Of a stretch of 60,000 nt of DNA, positions 10,441-22,347 are shown piece by piece; within the stretch, counting starts at the first letter, position 1, and every line of letters begins with the position of its first letter. The translations under genes and the position numbers were made by a program. This DNA is from Diphasiastrum complanatum (lineage: Eukaryota; Streptophyta; Lycopodiopsida; Lycopodiales; Lycopodiaceae). The notes beneath the pieces were generated by a model, which saw only the letters and a list, made by a program, of their open reading frames with translations, did not search any database and was not told the origin of the DNA. The stretch is taken from positions 58,056,865 to 58,116,864 of the forward strand of contig CM055095.1 in the NCBI GenBank assembly GCA_029204225.1, given 5' to 3'.

Positions 10441-12325
10441 GGGCCAGTTTGAAAGCCGAGGTCCTTCCAAGTCCATCCATGTGAAAGCCTTTTCATTTGG
10501 AGGGCAAGGCATTTAATGTCAATTCAAATTTGATAAGGCATTAATGTTTTCTAGTGGAGGAGAGAGAAAGGGCACAACACTTAACTCCCATATTCCAAGA
10601 TGCCTTAGGTATTCCCTTGGGATCTCAAGTTTACCTCAAGTTGGCACCTTTCAATGCCACCTAGGGGCAAATCTCACTCTTTGTAAAATGGGAGGAAGGC
10701 CTCTTGGAGTGGCTCCACCAAACAAAGTTTAGTATTTGGGCCTTTTGGACTTGTTCCCCACTCCATGTGAAACCACCCTTAGATGCGAAAATGTTGTATG
10801 ACCCACACACATGCATAGTTAATGCATAAACACTAGCTTATCTCATACTTAGAGGCTGAATTTGTTTGTCACAAAGTTGTTATACATAACAATGAGTATT
10901 GTAACTAATTAGATGTAGTTTGATTGATCTCATCTAGCGTGTCCTTTCACGTATGATGTTTCTCTTGATTGTTTTTTATTCTTCATTATACTTTTATGAT
11001 ATCTCGTCATACGTGGCCTTTTGGAAACTCGGGCTTATGGTAGGAGGGTGGTTTTCATGGGTCATATTTTTTGAGTCACTTGTTGCTATGTTTAGACACT
11101 CGTCGACCATGTTCGGATGCAATTGATCTAGTTTCTCATGAGACTATTTGGCATGTATGGTCTTGTGAATAGTTTGGGATACATATATGTGAATATATAT
11201 ACATATATCTCTTTTTCTAGTACTTTTGTAATGTTAGCATGGCCCATGATAATTCGTTTAGTTGTTGTAGTGATTCATGATTTACCAGTTGAGAGTCATC
11301 AGATGATGCAAGCAAACCCACAAGTTAGGATTTCCACTTATAGAGGTGTTCCCAACCAATGAGGCCATATGCATTTGCGAATGAGGTACAAATAGAGGGT
11401 ACGAACACATGCAATAGATCATTTAAACATTTTTGATGGTTTTGCACTTCAAGATCATATGCATGCATTTTAGGGTTGAACAAGGTACACATATTTACTA
11501 CTGAAGATTAATGCCAATTCTATCCCTTTGGCTAAGCACTAATGTTATTATAAGTTGCACATTATTCATGGGGCAAGTTATCAATTAAATACATGAACCT
11601 CCTATTTGTAACTTACTACTAAGTTAGTGCAAGTGGCCCACTTGGCCAAGTAGCTCACTCATGTGGTTGATGCCTCTACATTTCATCATGACGTACTTGC
11701 TTCATAGGGGACTTGGAGTACCTACACCCTCCTCTCTCTCTCTCTAGCAATTTATTTATTCTAACTTTTGGCCCTTGTGCATGCTTATGCTATTTTCCTT
11801 GTATATGATATTTTCCATAACTAAGTTTCTCAAGCTTTCTTGGTTGATCTAGTATTGCAATTAAGATATTCCATAACTAGGTCTTACAATTTGTCATGGT
11901 TTCAAAGCAGGTTGTCTAGCATGTGAGTCTGAGAGTTAGAGAAACTTTAGTGTATAGATTCTTAAGAATATTATGATCTTAGAGAAGCATCTAAACCTTG
12001 TAGGATAATGCTTTTGATATGTAAGAGTTAGATAACGTTAAGTTTTGCATTGTTGGCAAGGAGAGTGTGATGATCCAAAAACTTTCTTATTCTAGCTGAG
12101 TGTTGGGAAGCCTTTCTAGAGGAGCACACAAAAGTAGGACACAATTACTATAGGGTCTTTTGGTTTATGATCCAGTGGGGTCTAATGGTAGTGCTAGCAA
12201 GGGCATACCAAGCAGCAAATGGTTGCCTTGAAGTGGTTACATACGCTAGTTTGGGGGAAGCGCTAGTTGTTGGAAGTTGTTTATTTTTTGATTTTTTCCA
12301 AGTTAAGCTTTCTTTTGAGCAAAGA
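10441..12325. other. Intergenic, no gene recognised
   Basis: AT-rich sequence with only short random-looking frames. A run of alternating tatatat at 11180-11205 and a short ctctctctct tract near 11740 are the only local features noted. Confidence 0.4.
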
Positions 12326-12426
12326 TTGTAGAATGGCTAGTCTTGGAGAGAGTTATTGGGTGCATACTTGATGGCACTAACTATAGGGTGTGGAAGTTCA
12401 AGATGGCTAACATTTTGATGGACAAG

Positions 12427-12431
<5 letters not shown>

Positions 12432-12490
<59 letters not shown>
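12432..12490. repeat. (GA)n microsatellite inside the copia relic
   Basis: Pure GA dinucleotide run of about 59 bp lying exactly where the copia gag text stops and the integrase text resumes. Confidence 0.95.
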
Positions 12491-12494
<4 letters not shown>

Positions 12495-13199
12495 TACGTG
12501 ACATCTAAACCTGAACTGCTTGAGCTTGTGCATTCAGATTTGTGCGATGCCATGCAAACTACATCGACAAGTGGGAGTACTATTTCACGACCTTCGTAGA
12601 TGATTTCTCACGAAAGGTGTGGGTTTATTTTCTTAGACACAAATATGAAGACTTCAATACTTTAAACAGTGACAAGCTTTGGTGGAGAATCACACAAAAA
12701 AGAAGCTAAAGACTCTCAAGTTAGATGCAGGTGGTGAGTACACTTTTGATGAGTTCAAAGACCTTTGCAAAACATGTGGAATAAAGAGAGTTTGCCGCTC
12801 CACATACACCGCATCAAAACAAGGTGCTTGAGCGGAAAAACAAGTATGTAGTTGAGTGTATGAGGAGCATGCTCAAGGCAAAGGATTTGATGAATTCCTT
12901 TTGGGCAGAAGCAGTAGCAACTATTGTTTTTCTATTGAATAGAAGTCCAACCAAAGCAGTTGAAGGAAGCAACACTTGAAGGAGTGTATAGAAGCAACAA
13001 GTTCAAGGTGGGCAGGTTTTGAGTATTTGGGTGCACAACATATGCACACATAACTAAGGATTTGTGAAAGAAACTTGATGCAAATCTGTGAAGTGTATCT
13101 TCCTTGGGTATAGCAAAGGTGAGAGAGCCTATGTATTTTATGATCTCAAAAATAGGGAGAAGATCCTAATTGAGATGTCATTTTTTATAAAGAGCATTC

Positions 13200-13690
13200 A
13201 CCCAAATCCAATAAAACCAAACCAGATCTGGATGAGATCTAGTCAGATCAAGAAGAATCCATCAAGATCAGGACAGATCAAGGACGATCCAACAAGATCC
13301 AAGTGAGGTGTAGATCCAGATAGGATCCAAGGGGCAGTAGATCATTAGATTACATCAATTAGCCTCCATTCTTGCAAATTAGAGATGACGATCTCAAGAA
13401 AAAAACAACAGAATAGGGGTAAAAATTACTTTAACTAATGGATCAACTACCAATTGTCCATCAGAACTCTTGGAGAGCTCTCCATAGTTAGATCTGACAT
13501 GGGTGCAATGGTATACTAGTCTGCAAGAGTTAGGGATCAGAGAATCTCAAGATCTCACCAAAAAACACTAAAAAAGAGTACTTTTTCCATGTTTTTGAGA
13601 TCCCTTGGGAAGTAACTCTTGGGACTTTGTCAGTCACTAAGTCTGACTCAAATACATCTATACAAATCTTTTCGAGAGTTCCACAGTTCT
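13200..13690. other. Unassigned insert in the copia relic, with agatc-rich stretch
   Basis: 13215-13335 is rich in recurring agatc/aagatcca words spaced at 8-15 bp. The rest to 13690 has no recognisable coding content. It separates the integrase end from the reverse transcriptase start of the surrounding element. Confidence 0.4.
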
Positions 13691-14250
13691 TTCATGTTGC
13701 TTCTCGATCTTGGTTTCTAGCTCTCGTAGCATGTTGGTGGTGGATTCCGAAGCTGCAGCCTGTCACGAAGCCGTGAAGAAAAATGTATGGCAACAAGCCA
13801 TGCGGGAGGAGTATGTGAAGAATGATGCATGGGAGCTCGCTATATTGGTAGAAGGAAAGCAACCAATAGATTGCAAGTGGGTCTATATGACCAAGTTTCA
13901 TGGTAATGGAATAGTAGACAAGTACAAAAGGTGAGGTTGGAGGCAAAAGGCTACGCCCAACAAGAGGGGCTAGACTATGATGAGACATTCGCACCTGTTG
14001 CTAAGAAGACATCTAATCAGGACCATATTGGCGCTAGCCTCATACTGTGATTGGGATGTCCATCAAATGGGTGTCAAGAATGTCTTTCTTAACAGGCAAC
14101 TTCAAGAGGAGGTCTATATGGAGCAACCACAAGGGTTTGAGTTAACAGGCAAAGAGCATGTGGTTCGAAGGCTTAGAAAAAGTCTTGTATGGACTCAAAT
14201 AGGCGCTTATGCAATTGGGATTGCAATTCAGTTCATGAGCATCTGATCCC

Positions 14251-16430
14251 TATTCCTTCCTGTGTGTGAGTCATATGATGGCTGACACTTCATGTGGCAT
14301 AACACCTTTGACTAAGATATGATCAAAATTGGGCTTAGTCATACATGGAAGATTGACTAGATGTAATCAGTCTTGATGGTCAAAAGACAACTAAGAGATA
14401 ATGTAAGTACTTCCTAACACTAAAAAAAAAACTAACCCTTGTTATTATATGGTATGATTCACCTCAATCTCTATCAATCGATGACTTGTGAAATACATAA
14501 ATAATCTTCCGACTTTAGATATCTACTTGATTGTGAGTTGATAGATTGGTTGTGACAACTTTGGAGGCATTATAAAATGATGACGTCCCATGAACAATAG
14601 GATTTTTCAAATTGTACCAAGTTCAAACAATGCCCTCACCACTATCTTTCTCCAACTAATAGCAATGTAGTGTTGATATGACATGATCAAGCACTGTGGT
14701 GTGTGTGACCATGATATGACACTTGGTCGTGTTAAGGGGATATCCACATATTTTCAATTTTCCAAATTTTTTGGTACCACCACAATGGGCACAACAACAT
14801 AAAGTGGAGCTTTGTCAATTCTTCTTGAAATATTTGAGCATAACGGAAATTAAGTTCATATAGCATAATGATCAATGGTTTAGCATCATCTATGAGTGGA
14901 ATTATGCACACCACCACTTCACGGACATTCCCTTGAGCTTGTTATACAATATGTTCTCATCTACTTTATCTAAGCAACCTAGTTAACCTTCTATCCACAC
15001 AAAAGTTTGCTTCATGAAAATGCCAACTTGCAAATAGTAACACATCCTTATGGGGATGTTGAAACATTGTTTTGAGTTCATATAAGATTCTCCATGTATC
15101 ATCTTTTCCCGTAACTAATTTCATGTTTAAAGGGTTGAATGACATGCCTTGGACAAGCATATACCTTTGTTGAGTAGATTCTATTTTCATGGGAGAACAT
15201 AAATAGGGTCCAATTTGCTTTTCCAAAGTTACTTCAATCATTTTTTCCATTCAGGAGACATCAATGCTATTCACATTGCTTATCTTTTTATGTCCAGAGA
15301 GAACAATTTGTACAAGGTTATTCAAGGCCAACATTTACATAAAGAGAAGCACTACAAGCAAAAATTTCCCTTCATTTGAAATTTGGGTATCACATCTTAA
15401 TCATATTGAAACTTCAAACATTCTGCTACATAGATGGTACTACATTTTCCACTAGCATCATGTATGAAGAAATAAATACATGCATCTTCATATTACTTCA
15501 TCCAAGTGCCACATCCTTGACATTCAAACACATGCACATTTCTCATACACACAACGTTCAATCTATAAGATTAGAACTAGTTTGAAGTCATTGGCTTAAA
15601 TCTTTATCATTGTAGATTTCTATTGAATGATGCCTTATAGATACACTTGCTTCAAGGTTTGTGATGACACGTGAATGCCACAATGCTTGGCTTCCACATG
15701 TATTTGCTCAAATATAAGCATTCAAATAACAATGACAACAGCTCAAACTAGTCATCTTGAATCAATAATCTTGAACACCATCATAATCTAATGTCCATGC
15801 TAGATTTGCACAAAGAACCATACAATATATAATTTGCATGTGGTTCAAATCTAGAACATTTGACCATACAACTCGTGCATCATTCCTAATGAACCTACAC
15901 ATTGATGCTAATATTCACAGGCTATTCTAGATCTGAATCTAATTACAAAACCTTGACAATACAATAGCCTGACCAAAATGTTTTACATCATAAAAGTTAG
16001 GGTTGCATACATGCAGATCACATTGTCAACAATGATAATTGGTGCTTACTTGAAACTAGTCAAAGAAATGTAGCAAATTTCAAACTTTTATAGAGAGTGA
16101 TAGATTCAACAATGATGAATGTATGATGTTAAATCTAGGATAATATCCAAGAATGGAAAAAGAGAATGCACCCACAATATATTTGAAAACTATGATGCTT
16201 GTGCCATTTAGGACCGAAGCATTCCAAGTATTGACAAACTTTGACACCTAAAAAATCTTAAGCCAGAATGCAATGTGCCATTTAGTTTACATGGCACTGA
16301 TCAGCCAAGAGACACATGGCAACAGCAAGATGCACATTCACAAAAGAAAGCTGTAACATAGTTAAATGCCCTTCCACCCAACTTCAGAGAAAGAATGCAA
16401 TTTTTCCACAAATGTTTAGACAAGAAGGGT
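14251..16430. other. Intergenic, no gene recognised
   Basis: Open frames are short. The minus-strand frame at 14966-15250 (94 codons) has normal-looking composition but no domain that I know, so I do not call it a gene. Confidence 0.4.
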
Positions 16431-16440
16431 CTTAAAAGAA

Positions 16441-17139
16441 TCACTCCATGAAGGCAGTGGCTCCAACAGCTTGAAGCTTTTCAATCATCCTCTTTGCCTC
16501 CTCTTTGCTCACTCCCTCCTTCACTAAGGCTGGGCTTTTATTTAGCAGATCTCTGGCATCTCTCAGTCCAAGTGATGTGAAAGCTCTAATTTCTTTTACC
16601 ACCCTTCCCTTTGAAGCAGCCTCATACTTTTCTACCTTCACATTAAATGAGCTCTTTTCTGTCTGTTTCATATCTTCCTTTGCAGGATAATGGTTAGAGG
16701 CTGCTGGCACCCAGTTTCCGGGCACAATGCCCATTCCCATTGGCAAAGTCTGCACATGACAAATTCCAAACCTCTTTTTCAGTAAAAAAGTCAGCTCCGA
16801 AACTTCAACCAGATTAAGACTAGAGATATCATCCACGATCTTCTGGACTTTATTTGATGGATGCACCCTTTCATCCGCCCAATCTGATTCTACAGATTGA
16901 CTGCAAGCATCCTCTTGCCAAGTCAGGGCTTTGCCACAGGCAAGGGAATCGCTGTGAAATGCCAATCTGGCAGAAAAATCCGACTCCACAAAGGCATGCG
17001 AAATCCCATCATTTGCAATATCTGCAACAGCAGCACCTCGAGGAGCAGAAGATGTGAGAAGGGGACGAGAAGCGAGATGTTGGGTCAGACGTGGGCGGCA
17101 AAGGCAGGAGGTGGCTGATCGAAGCACATGTAGATTCAT
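16441..17139 (-). CDS. Ribosomal protein bL12 (L7/L12), mitochondrial type
   Basis: Single exon, 232 residues from the ATG at 17139. The C-terminal 60 residues match the L7/L12 globular domain: K-x-V-K-E-I-R, G-L-R-D-A-R-D-L-L, P-x-x-V-K-E-G-V-S-K-E-E-A, then a G-A end. A middle block (S-S-L-N-L-V-E-V-S-E-L-T-F-L-L-K-K-R) fits the N-terminal dimer helix that binds uL10. The first 40 or so residues are basic, Ser/Arg-rich and free of acidic residues, like a mitochondrial presequence. The usual helix A lysine is changed within F-T-S-L-G-L-R. bL12 forms the ribosomal stalk that recruits translation factors. The frame stays open upstream to 17346 through a (CT)n tract giving R-E-R-E-R; I take that as 5' UTR because the presequence-like start fits better. 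A chloroplast location cannot be excluded. Confidence 0.85.
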   Translation of the reverse strand: MNLHVLRSATSCLCRPRLTQHLASRPLLTSSAPRGAAVADIANDGISHAFVESDFSARLAFHSDSLACGKALTWQEDACSQSVESDWADERVHPSNKVQKIVDDISSLNLVEVSELTFLLKKRFGICHVQTLPMGMGIVPGNWVPAASNHYPAKEDMKQTEKSSFNVKVEKYEAASKGRVVKEIRAFTSLGLRDARDLLNKSPALVKEGVSKEEAKRMIEKLQAVGATAFME

Positions 17140-17276
17140 AGCCAAATTGTGCGAAGATAAACTGTTGCACTGCTGCCTTTTCTCATATGCCCACCTGACA
17201 ATTTCTATCTTCTCCTCTCCATAGCTACGATCAGGAAATACCTTTTCAAAGAGCAAATTACATTGAAACAAATTCT

Positions 17277-17297
17277 CTCTCTCTCTCTCTCTCTCTC
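17277..17297. repeat. Short (CT)n tract in the bL12 5' leader
   Basis: About 21 bp of CT repeats roughly 140 bp upstream of the chosen bL12 start. CT/GA tracts are common in plant 5' leaders. Confidence 0.85.
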
Positions 17298-17540
17298 GTA
17301 TTTGAGCAATAAACCCTAAATCTCTAGCAAAGTAGACAGCCTCCATTTTAGGGTTTGAACTTTGTTCTAAATTAAATCCTATTAGGCTATTAACATGAAT
17401 CTCAATATCTTTTTGAGTTCATTGTTTATTCTCTCCAAAGAGCGAATCTAGAGGTAGGATAAGGGACTTTTCCCATGCAATGCGTAAGTGCCATTGTTTT
17501 TAGGATTATTAGCTGTTAGGGAATGGACAAAATGTTTATG

Positions 17541-18118
17541 TGGATAGTTGACGATTGTTAGCTATCACATAGCGCATGCACGTATTGATGGATTGCACAA
17601 AGATGCATGTGATATGTGGTAGCCAATCATTGGTTTTCCACATCGCATTTTATCAAACTGTGCATGTGCTATGTGGTCGCTGTTTGTTGCCGGTCCAGAT
17701 AAGAGTTCTGGTGAAATGTGTACATGGTCTCAAAGCACATGAATTATATGTTTATGAAGGTGGCTCCAGAATACAAAGGAGTAACAAGCACTTCTCATTG
17801 CATGTAGGTGAGGAAATGGGGAGAGAAGATATGTGGATAGATGATAATTGTTGGCTGTGTCATAGTGCATGCACGTTTTGATGGATTGCACAAATATGCA
17901 TGTGATATGTGGTAGCCAATCATTGGTTGTCCACATCGCATTTTGTCAGACTATGAATGTGCTATGTGGCCGCCATTTGTTGACAGTCCACATAAGAGTT
18001 TTGGTGAAATGTGTCCATGGTTTGAAAGCACATGTTTATGAAGGTGGCTCGAAAATCCAAAGAAGTAACAAGCACTTCGCATTGAGTGTAGGTGAGGAAA
18101 TGGAGAGAGAAGATGAAG
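17541..18118. repeat. 293-bp tandem duplication
   Basis: Copy 1 (17541-17833) and copy 2 (17834-about 18118) both start tggatag and end in gagagaagat, with most positions identical and a few small indels. Each copy carries an imperfect 30-bp palindrome, atgtggtagccaat/attggtt..ccacat (17614-17643 and 17907-17936), holding paired CCAAT/ATTGG boxes. Open frames run through both copies and translate to similar peptides, but they match nothing I know. It lies upstream of the bL12 gene, divergent from it. Confidence 0.85.
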
Positions 18119-18479
18119 CCTTTTCAAATAGGAGACTACACAATAATCTCTTTGAGGGAGAATCTATCTTTTTCTTGTGAGAATCTAGTCTTATAGAACC
18201 AAATAAGCTCACTAGCAAGGATGGCCAAAAAAGTGGTTTACTAAATGGAGACAAATTTGCACAAAATGAGATAGTTTCTAAATCTGAAGGTGCCTAAGTA
18301 GGATGTGAGATTAAATTGGGAGTAGCTTGATTTCAAAGCCCTTCCAAGGTTGCTCAATGATACAAAGACGTGCTAGTTGATGGAGGAGAAGGCGGATAAT
18401 TATTTTTATTTCTCTATCGGTTCATTTATACTTGGGTGCATTGTTCAACCAAATTCTCTAGTTCTTGTGGAGACAAAAA

Positions 18480-19071
18480 ATCTAGTAAGATTCAAAAGGT
18501 TGTGTATTTTCTATACATTGTGGTGTTGGAATTGGTGCAATTAACTCATGTGAGTATTTGCAGTACTCAAGACAAAGTTGAAACTTGTGTGGATCTTGAG
18601 GAATCTCCTAGAGATTTTAAGTTGATTGACTACTTAAGTCTTAGAATTCTTAGATGTTCCAAGAATAAGGATACCTAAAAGCGTTACAAATTGTCTACAA
18701 GATATTGTGGATAGTTTCAGACTATAATAATACTAAATCTTGAGATTTTGGACTTAATCTTTAAGGTAAGGTGGTGACTCACCCAATATTTCATGTAAAT
18801 TGAGTTTACATAAAGGTGATGATGCCTTTGGCTTGGAGAGGATCAAATCCAATCAGAGCATTTACTGTTATTGTACCTTTAGGATCTAAGAAAAGTACTC
18901 AGAATTAGAAATGAACATTTAGAAATCATTTTATCTCTGAATGCTCAATTAGATGGACAAGTCAGACTAAGGATAATGATTCTTGGGATACAGTCGAAAG
19001 CGTAGTATTTTTTTTTCTTAAATATCATTTATGAGGACAAAAGTAGTTTAAGGGAAGAAAGGGGAGAAGAA
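18480..19071 (+). mobile_element. Second Ty3/gypsy chromovirus relic
   Basis: It shares blocks with the relic at 700-1446, including (gg)atct(cc)taagagattt, the gtggatag..ggactata stretch, aaggtgaggt..tgactcaccca..tcatgtaaattgag and aaggataatgattcttgg. It ends in a purine-rich tract (aagggaagaaaggggagaaga) just before the LTR. No frame is left intact. Confidence 0.5.
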
Positions 19072-19408
19072 TGTTATGTCCATGTCCAATATGAGAATTT
19101 TGAATGATCCTTGACAATGGGTATTCAATTGTCAAGATATTGGTTATGCCTCGAAATTTCATTCAAGGCTAATTATATAATCGATACCCTTGTGAGGGCT
19201 AGTATGCACATGGTGTGTGATGGCTAGTATGCATTGAAAATAAACTATTAGGTGAGACCAGTCAATGGGGGTTGCATGCCATTATGCACATGCATTTGTA
19301 GGCTATATATACAAGTGGAAACTTGCTCTCCTACCATTGGAAATATTTTGAATTCTTGTCTCATCTCTCTCTTCTTGTATTCACATATTGTGGCTAGAGG
19401 TGGCTAGA
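19072..19408 (+). repeat. LTR of the second chromovirus relic
   Basis: It begins TGTTATGTCCATGTCC after a polypurine tract and holds a TATA-like ctatatatacaag near 19303. It is cut at about 19408, where copia gag sequence begins. Confidence 0.5.
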
Positions 19409-21329
19409 GGGTGAAGCTGCTCTCTATAAGCCGAATCACAGATCTAGGACACATAGTAGAATTCGAATGTGATCAGATCTCCACACAACCCGACCTCAGT
19501 CTTCAAAAGGTGATCGATTATCTTCTTCAAGAAGAAATGCGGAGAAAGACCAGCAACCTGTCCATCAAAGACAAATCCATGGCTCTATACACCAAGAAGA
19601 AAGACTATTCCAAGGGTAGGAATCAAGTGCAGCAGCAACAGCAGAAGCCTCACACTCAAGGTGAACATGGTGGATTGCGCAAAAAGCTTTTTTGGAGATA
19701 TTGCAAGAGAGCCAATCACGACATCAAGGAGGGTCGTATCCGGATCTACAATGAGGCAAAGAAGCAACAACAACAACAACAACCAGACTTCTCCAACATG
19801 GCGGAATTGAAGGAGCAAGATATACATTTGTTAATGGCTTACAACATCAGCAGCGAAGACTGTGATAGCTGGTACCTGGACAACGGCGCTACCCAACACA
19901 TGACCTCTCGCAAGGAATGGTTTACTAAGTATGCAGCTTATAGCAGAGATCAATCTCATCTACCTCGGAGATTCAGGCACTATATGCGTGGAAGGCAAAG
20001 GAACAGTGAAGATCACCTTCAACAACGATCTATCTATTTGTGTTCCTAACATCCTTCATGTTTCTTAGTTATCAAAGAATCTCTTATCAGGCTCTAAGAT
20101 AACTGATGAGGGCTACACTGTTACTTTCTCATCTGAGTAGTGTACAATACTCAAGGAAGATACTACTCTGACTACATGCACTAGAGTCAAAAATCTTTAC
20201 ATACTCTCTAATTCTAGCTAGTATCTCTAATGAAAATGTAAACGACAGTGCTGTTCTATTGCATAGTCGATTTGGACACGTGAATACAAGATCACTTTCT
20301 TATATGCGTTGTAATTTAGTTGATGGACTGAATTTCCCTTCTTTATTAGATAGAAAATCTTTCTTTTGTGAATCATGCATCTATGGGAAGCACTCTAGAA
20401 GCAAGTTTCCAAAATCACATTCCATCAAAATAAAGCATGTATTGGATCTTGTACATAGCGATCTTTGTGGTCCAATGCCAACTCTGTCCTTAGGAGATGC
20501 AATCTATTTTATTACTTTCATAGATGATTATTCTAGATGGTCTACAGTCATGTTTATTAAGCACAAATATGAAGTCTTTGAATGCCTCAAGAGATTCAAG
20601 GCCATGGCTGAGACACAAACGTCTACAAAAGTGAAGGCACTCTGAACTGATGGTGGCGACGAATACATTTCTAACGAGATGTCCAACTACCTGGCTGAAC
20701 ATGGTATTAGAAGACAGTTCACCACTTCCTATTCACCTCAACAAAACGAGATTGCAGAAAGGAAGAATCAAACTCTTCTCAACTCAGCTAGATCCATGCT
20801 ACATCAAGCACACCTATCTGCGAAGTTCTGGGTAGAAGCTATTGCCACAACCTGTTACGTGCAGAACAGATCCAACACCAAAGCCGTCAACAACAAGACT
20901 CCTCATGAAGTTTGGCGTGGGCACAAGCCTAGTGTCAGCCATTTCAAAATCTTTAGTTGTATATGTTTTGTTCACATTCCTAAACAACTTAGGAAGAAGC
21001 TGGATCATAGGACAAATAAATGTATTTTCATTGGCTATCCTGATGAACATAAAGCTTATAAAGTTAATGATTTATCCACCAATGTAGTATTTGTCTCTAG
21101 GGATGTAATATTTCAAGAACATACATACTATGATTTCAAACAACCATCAATAGATGATGCTATATCATTTCATCCTATTTTACGTAGCATGAATTCTTCC
21201 AACGTTGATGTTCCTTCTACAGAACCTACAACTACAGCTACAGAAGCCGAGAAGATGACAATACCTGTCATCCGACCAAACCAAGCTAGATCAAGCAGAT
21301 CCAGAGAAATTCATGTATCAGTTGATTAG
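19409..21329 (+). pseudogene. Ty1/copia gag-pol relic (gag end to integrase)
   Basis: 19411-20049 encodes the gag C-terminal part and the start of protease: a Q-rich linker, then a W-Y-L-D-N-G-A-T-Q-H-M-T active-site block. A broken stretch follows. 20259-21329 encodes the GAG-pre-integrase and integrase core (H-x-R-F-G-H, C-E-S-C-I-Y-G-K, D-L-V-H-S-D-L-C-G-P, F-I-D-D-Y-S-R, S-P-Q-Q-N-E-I-A-E-R-K-N), interrupted by a TGA at 20643-20645 just before the second catalytic Asp. It stops before the reverse transcriptase, and the gag N-terminus is missing. Polyglutamine codon runs (19630-19650, 19765-19785) lie in the linker. It is not functional. Confidence 0.85.
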
Positions 21330-21343
21330 GATCAGTTGGCCTC

Positions 21344-21528
21344 GCCACGAGGCAAGTCGACAAGACACGCGTCCCGCCAATGGCAACCTGGGTCATGCAT
21401 GGGTTTATGTACAGTGTAATTTCATTTTGAGAAATATAGTTGCTATGTGAGCTTCCTGTGGAGAGTGTTTTTTTGTCTGTGTTACTGTGTAGCATGATCT
21501 GTGTTCCTGTGCAAAGCAAATTCTAAGT
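21344..21528. repeat. About 190-bp repeat, copy 1
   Basis: It starts ggcaagtcgac and ends gcaaagcaaattctaag; a second copy is at 22151-22347. It ends directly at copia coding sequence. It does not start with TG or end with CA, so it is not a standard LTR as I delimit it. Confidence 0.75.
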
Positions 21529-21530
21529 TG

Positions 21531-22146
21531 GTATCTACTTTCTGTTAGAATCATTCCTGATCAAAAGTTGAAAGTAGAATTCGCCCATGATCGTTGCTTT
21601 GTGAAAGATGTGAACCAAAAGTTCAAAGTTATTGCGGATGGAGTAAGGGAGCCCAATACAAAATTGTACAGGTTGAATGCTACAATCAAGGGGCAACATG
21701 GACTTGTATCGTCCATTCCATTGCAAACTGAGTTGTGGCATAAGAGGCTTGGTCACTTGAACCTGGGAAGCCTCAGTTTGATGAGAAAATTGGAGATGCT
21801 AAGATCACTTGAAATCGATGTGCAAATCTTGTGTATGCGAGCCTATGAGAACCATGTCCTTAGGTAAAGCCTTCTATTTCATGACCTTTATTGATGATAT
21901 GTCGCGTAAGACGTAGATCTACTTCTTGAAGAAGAAATAAGATGCATTTGACAACTTCAAGAGCTTCAAAGCATTGGTCGAAAATCAGACAGGTAGGAAG
22001 ATCAAAGTCCTAAGATCAGTTAGTGGAGGTGAGTACAAGTTTAATGACTTCAATGATCTTTGGAATCAATGTGGGATTAAACGACAATTTACGCAAGCTC
22101 ATACTCCCGCTCTCAATGGTGTAGCTAAGCGCAAGAATCGTACGAT
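21531..22146 (+). pseudogene. Truncated Ty1/copia fragment (protease end to integrase core)
   Basis: The text is of the same family as the minus-strand element at 45462-48137: V-E-F-A-H-D-R-C-F, W-H-K-R-L-G-H-L-N-L, K-A-L-V-E-N-Q-T-G-R-K and N-G-V-A-K-R-K-N-R-T-I-V appear in both. Several frame breaks are visible, including a stop near 21917. It starts and ends abruptly at the two copies of a 190-bp repeat. Confidence 0.8.
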
Positions 22147-22150
22147 TGTG

Positions 22151-22347
22151 GGGCAAGTCGACGGGACACGCGTCCCGCCAATGGCAACTTGGGTCATGCA
22201 TGGGTTGCCTGAGTGAACAACTATATGTACAATGTAATTTCATTTTGAGAAAAACAGTTGCTATGTGAGCTTGCTGTGGAGAGTGTTTTTCTGTCTGTGT
22301 TACTGTGTAGCATGATCTGTGTTCCTGTGCAAAGCAAATTCTAAGTA
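22151..22347. repeat. About 190-bp repeat, copy 2
   Basis: It has the same ggcaagtcgac start and gcaaagcaaattctaag end as copy 1, with a small internal insertion (ttgcctgagtgaacaac). It begins inside the integrase coding text right after the K-N-R-T-I-V codons. Confidence 0.75.

Larger units (their letters stand above)
12330..14245 (+). pseudogene. Ty1/copia gag-pol relic with internal deletion
   Basis: At 12350-12432 it reads as a copia gag start (L-D-G-T-N-Y-R-V-W-K-F-K-M). A (GA)n tract then replaces the rest of gag and protease. From 12510 to 13000 the integrase can be read in pieces: L-E-L-V-H-S-D-L-C, F-V-D-D-F-S-R-K-V-W, and a G-G-E-Y block. At 13088-13170 is the C-F-L-G-Y integrase end. 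An unrelated insert or strongly diverged linker (13180-13700) follows, then reverse transcriptase pieces at 13740-14245 (D-C-K-W-V-Y, Y-D-E-T-F-A-P-V-A, V-F-L-N-R-Q-L-Q-E-E-V-Y-M-E-Q-P). Several frameshifts and stops are present, and RNase H and both LTRs are missing. Confidence 0.8.

Noticed and set aside
14966-15250. Minus-strand 94-codon open frame
   Set aside because: Protein-like composition but no recognisable family, no splice partners and no promoter signal that I could see.
17576-18180. Two similar open frames of about 100 codons (17576 and 17869)
   Set aside because: Similarity is explained by the 293-bp tandem duplication; no known domain, and small indels change the frames between copies.
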